A DNA stretch of 21,659 nt, taken from Thiodiazotropha sp040507005. GTDB lineage: Bacteria; Pseudomonadota; Gammaproteobacteria; Chromatiales; Chromatiaceae. Under the pieces are notes generated by a model. The model did no database searches. It was not told where the DNA came from and saw only the letters and a list, made by a program, of their open reading frames with translations. Within the stretch, counting starts at the first letter, position 1. The number at the start of each line of letters is the position of its first letter. Shown here piece after piece: positions 21,421 through 21,659 of the stretch. A program made the translations under genes and the position numbers. The stretch is taken from the NCBI GenBank assembly GCA_040507005.1, contig JBEVVS010000097.1, forward strand, positions 1 to 21,659, in the 5' to 3' direction.

Positions 21421-21659
21421 TCATTCCATCGCAATCGGTTGGCTGTTCTCGAGCGGCAGTTCTGCCGCCTCCCACCCGGTCGTGCCATCCGGGTACCAGT
21501 AGGTGTTCATGTAACCGTACTCCATCGCTGCCCGTTTCGCCGCATTCCAGGACATCCAGCAATCGGCAAGACAATAGATAACAATCATTCTGTTTTTGTC
21601 ACCCTTGGTTAGCCGTTGCAGATTCTCTTTAAAGTAATTATCCAACTCCACGGAAAGGG
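21421..21659 (-). CDS. CXXCW-motif rhodanese-like protein (5' end outside window)
   Basis: The frame is open from the right edge to the stop at 21421, giving the last 78 residues or so. It contains IVIYCLADCWMSWNAAKRA, where CLADCW is the CXXCW motif that replaces the single active cysteine of ordinary rhodaneses. WYPDGTTGWEAAELPLE follows, like the C-terminal end of rhodanese domains. This is the PQQ-dependent catabolism-associated CXXCW family. Such proteins are secreted and may handle sulfur or thiol-bound cargo, which fits the SoxYZ-like carrier and metallohydrolase nearby. The in-frame GTG at 21651 is internal, not a start. It converges with the ABC operon, with 12 bases between stops. 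Confidence 0.85.
   Translation of the reverse strand, partial: LSVELDNYFKENLQRLTKGDKNRMIVIYCLADCWMSWNAAKRAAMEYGYMNTYWYPDGTTGWEAAELPLENSQPIAME

Noticed and set aside
1..21659. CRISPR arrays, tRNA/rRNA genes, insertion sequences and attachment sites
   Set aside because: No spaced direct repeats, cloverleaf-like sequence, transposase motif or flanking target duplication was seen on reading the window.

Overview
The window looks like chromosome from a free-living or symbiotic gammaproteobacterium, probably a sulfur-oxidising Chromatiales/Sedimenticolaceae-type organism with methylotrophic traits. That placement is inference from protein flavour and gene content; there is no rRNA here to fix it. 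Coding is dense, with short Shine-Dalgarno-led operons. I see no tRNA, CRISPR array, insertion sequence or phage gene.

Layout. (1) 1-2569: a possible gene end at the left edge, an AT-rich control region, then an nfeD-slipin membrane pair whose stop and start codons overlap. (2) 2596-6229: a DmrB/AfpA-type flavoprotein (-), a sigma-54-dependent activator of the AcoR type (-), and a dihydropteroate synthase, folP (+). A flavoprotein of this type beside a folP standing apart from its usual ftsH/glmM neighbours suggests tetrahydromethanopterin (H4MPT) cofactor synthesis. (3) 6554-11018: a two-subunit NAD-type molybdenum/tungsten formate dehydrogenase, fdhB (NuoE-NuoF fusion) then fdhA, both on the minus strand. 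A near-perfect -24/-12 (sigma-54) promoter lies just upstream at 11070-11085, so the activator in region 2 is a natural candidate regulator. (4) 11287-13397 (+): a secreted 'quinoprotein relay' zinc metallohydrolase and a SoxY-SoxZ fusion carrier. (5) 13400-16502 (-): an apparent five-gene operon reading MxaD-like SRPBCC protein, YVTN beta-propeller, a small repeat protein, and two secreted proteins of unknown function. (6) 16926-21408 (+): the operon associated with PQQ alcohol dehydrogenases, reading periplasmic binding protein, YVTN beta-propeller, ABC ATPase, ABC-2 permease, secreted unknown. A CXXCW rhodanese (-) runs off the right edge.

How it fits together. Regions 4-6 are the accessory set that travels with PQQ-dependent (often lanthanide, XoxF-type) alcohol or methanol dehydrogenases. 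Regions 2-3 supply the cytoplasmic end of C1 oxidation: an H4MPT cofactor and formate to CO2 with NADH. The dehydrogenase and its cytochrome c are not in the window and are predicted to lie nearby, most likely beyond the right edge. The least-described parts are five uncharacterised or half-characterised proteins of the quinoprotein island, and an ABC system that pairs an import-style binding protein with an export-style permease.
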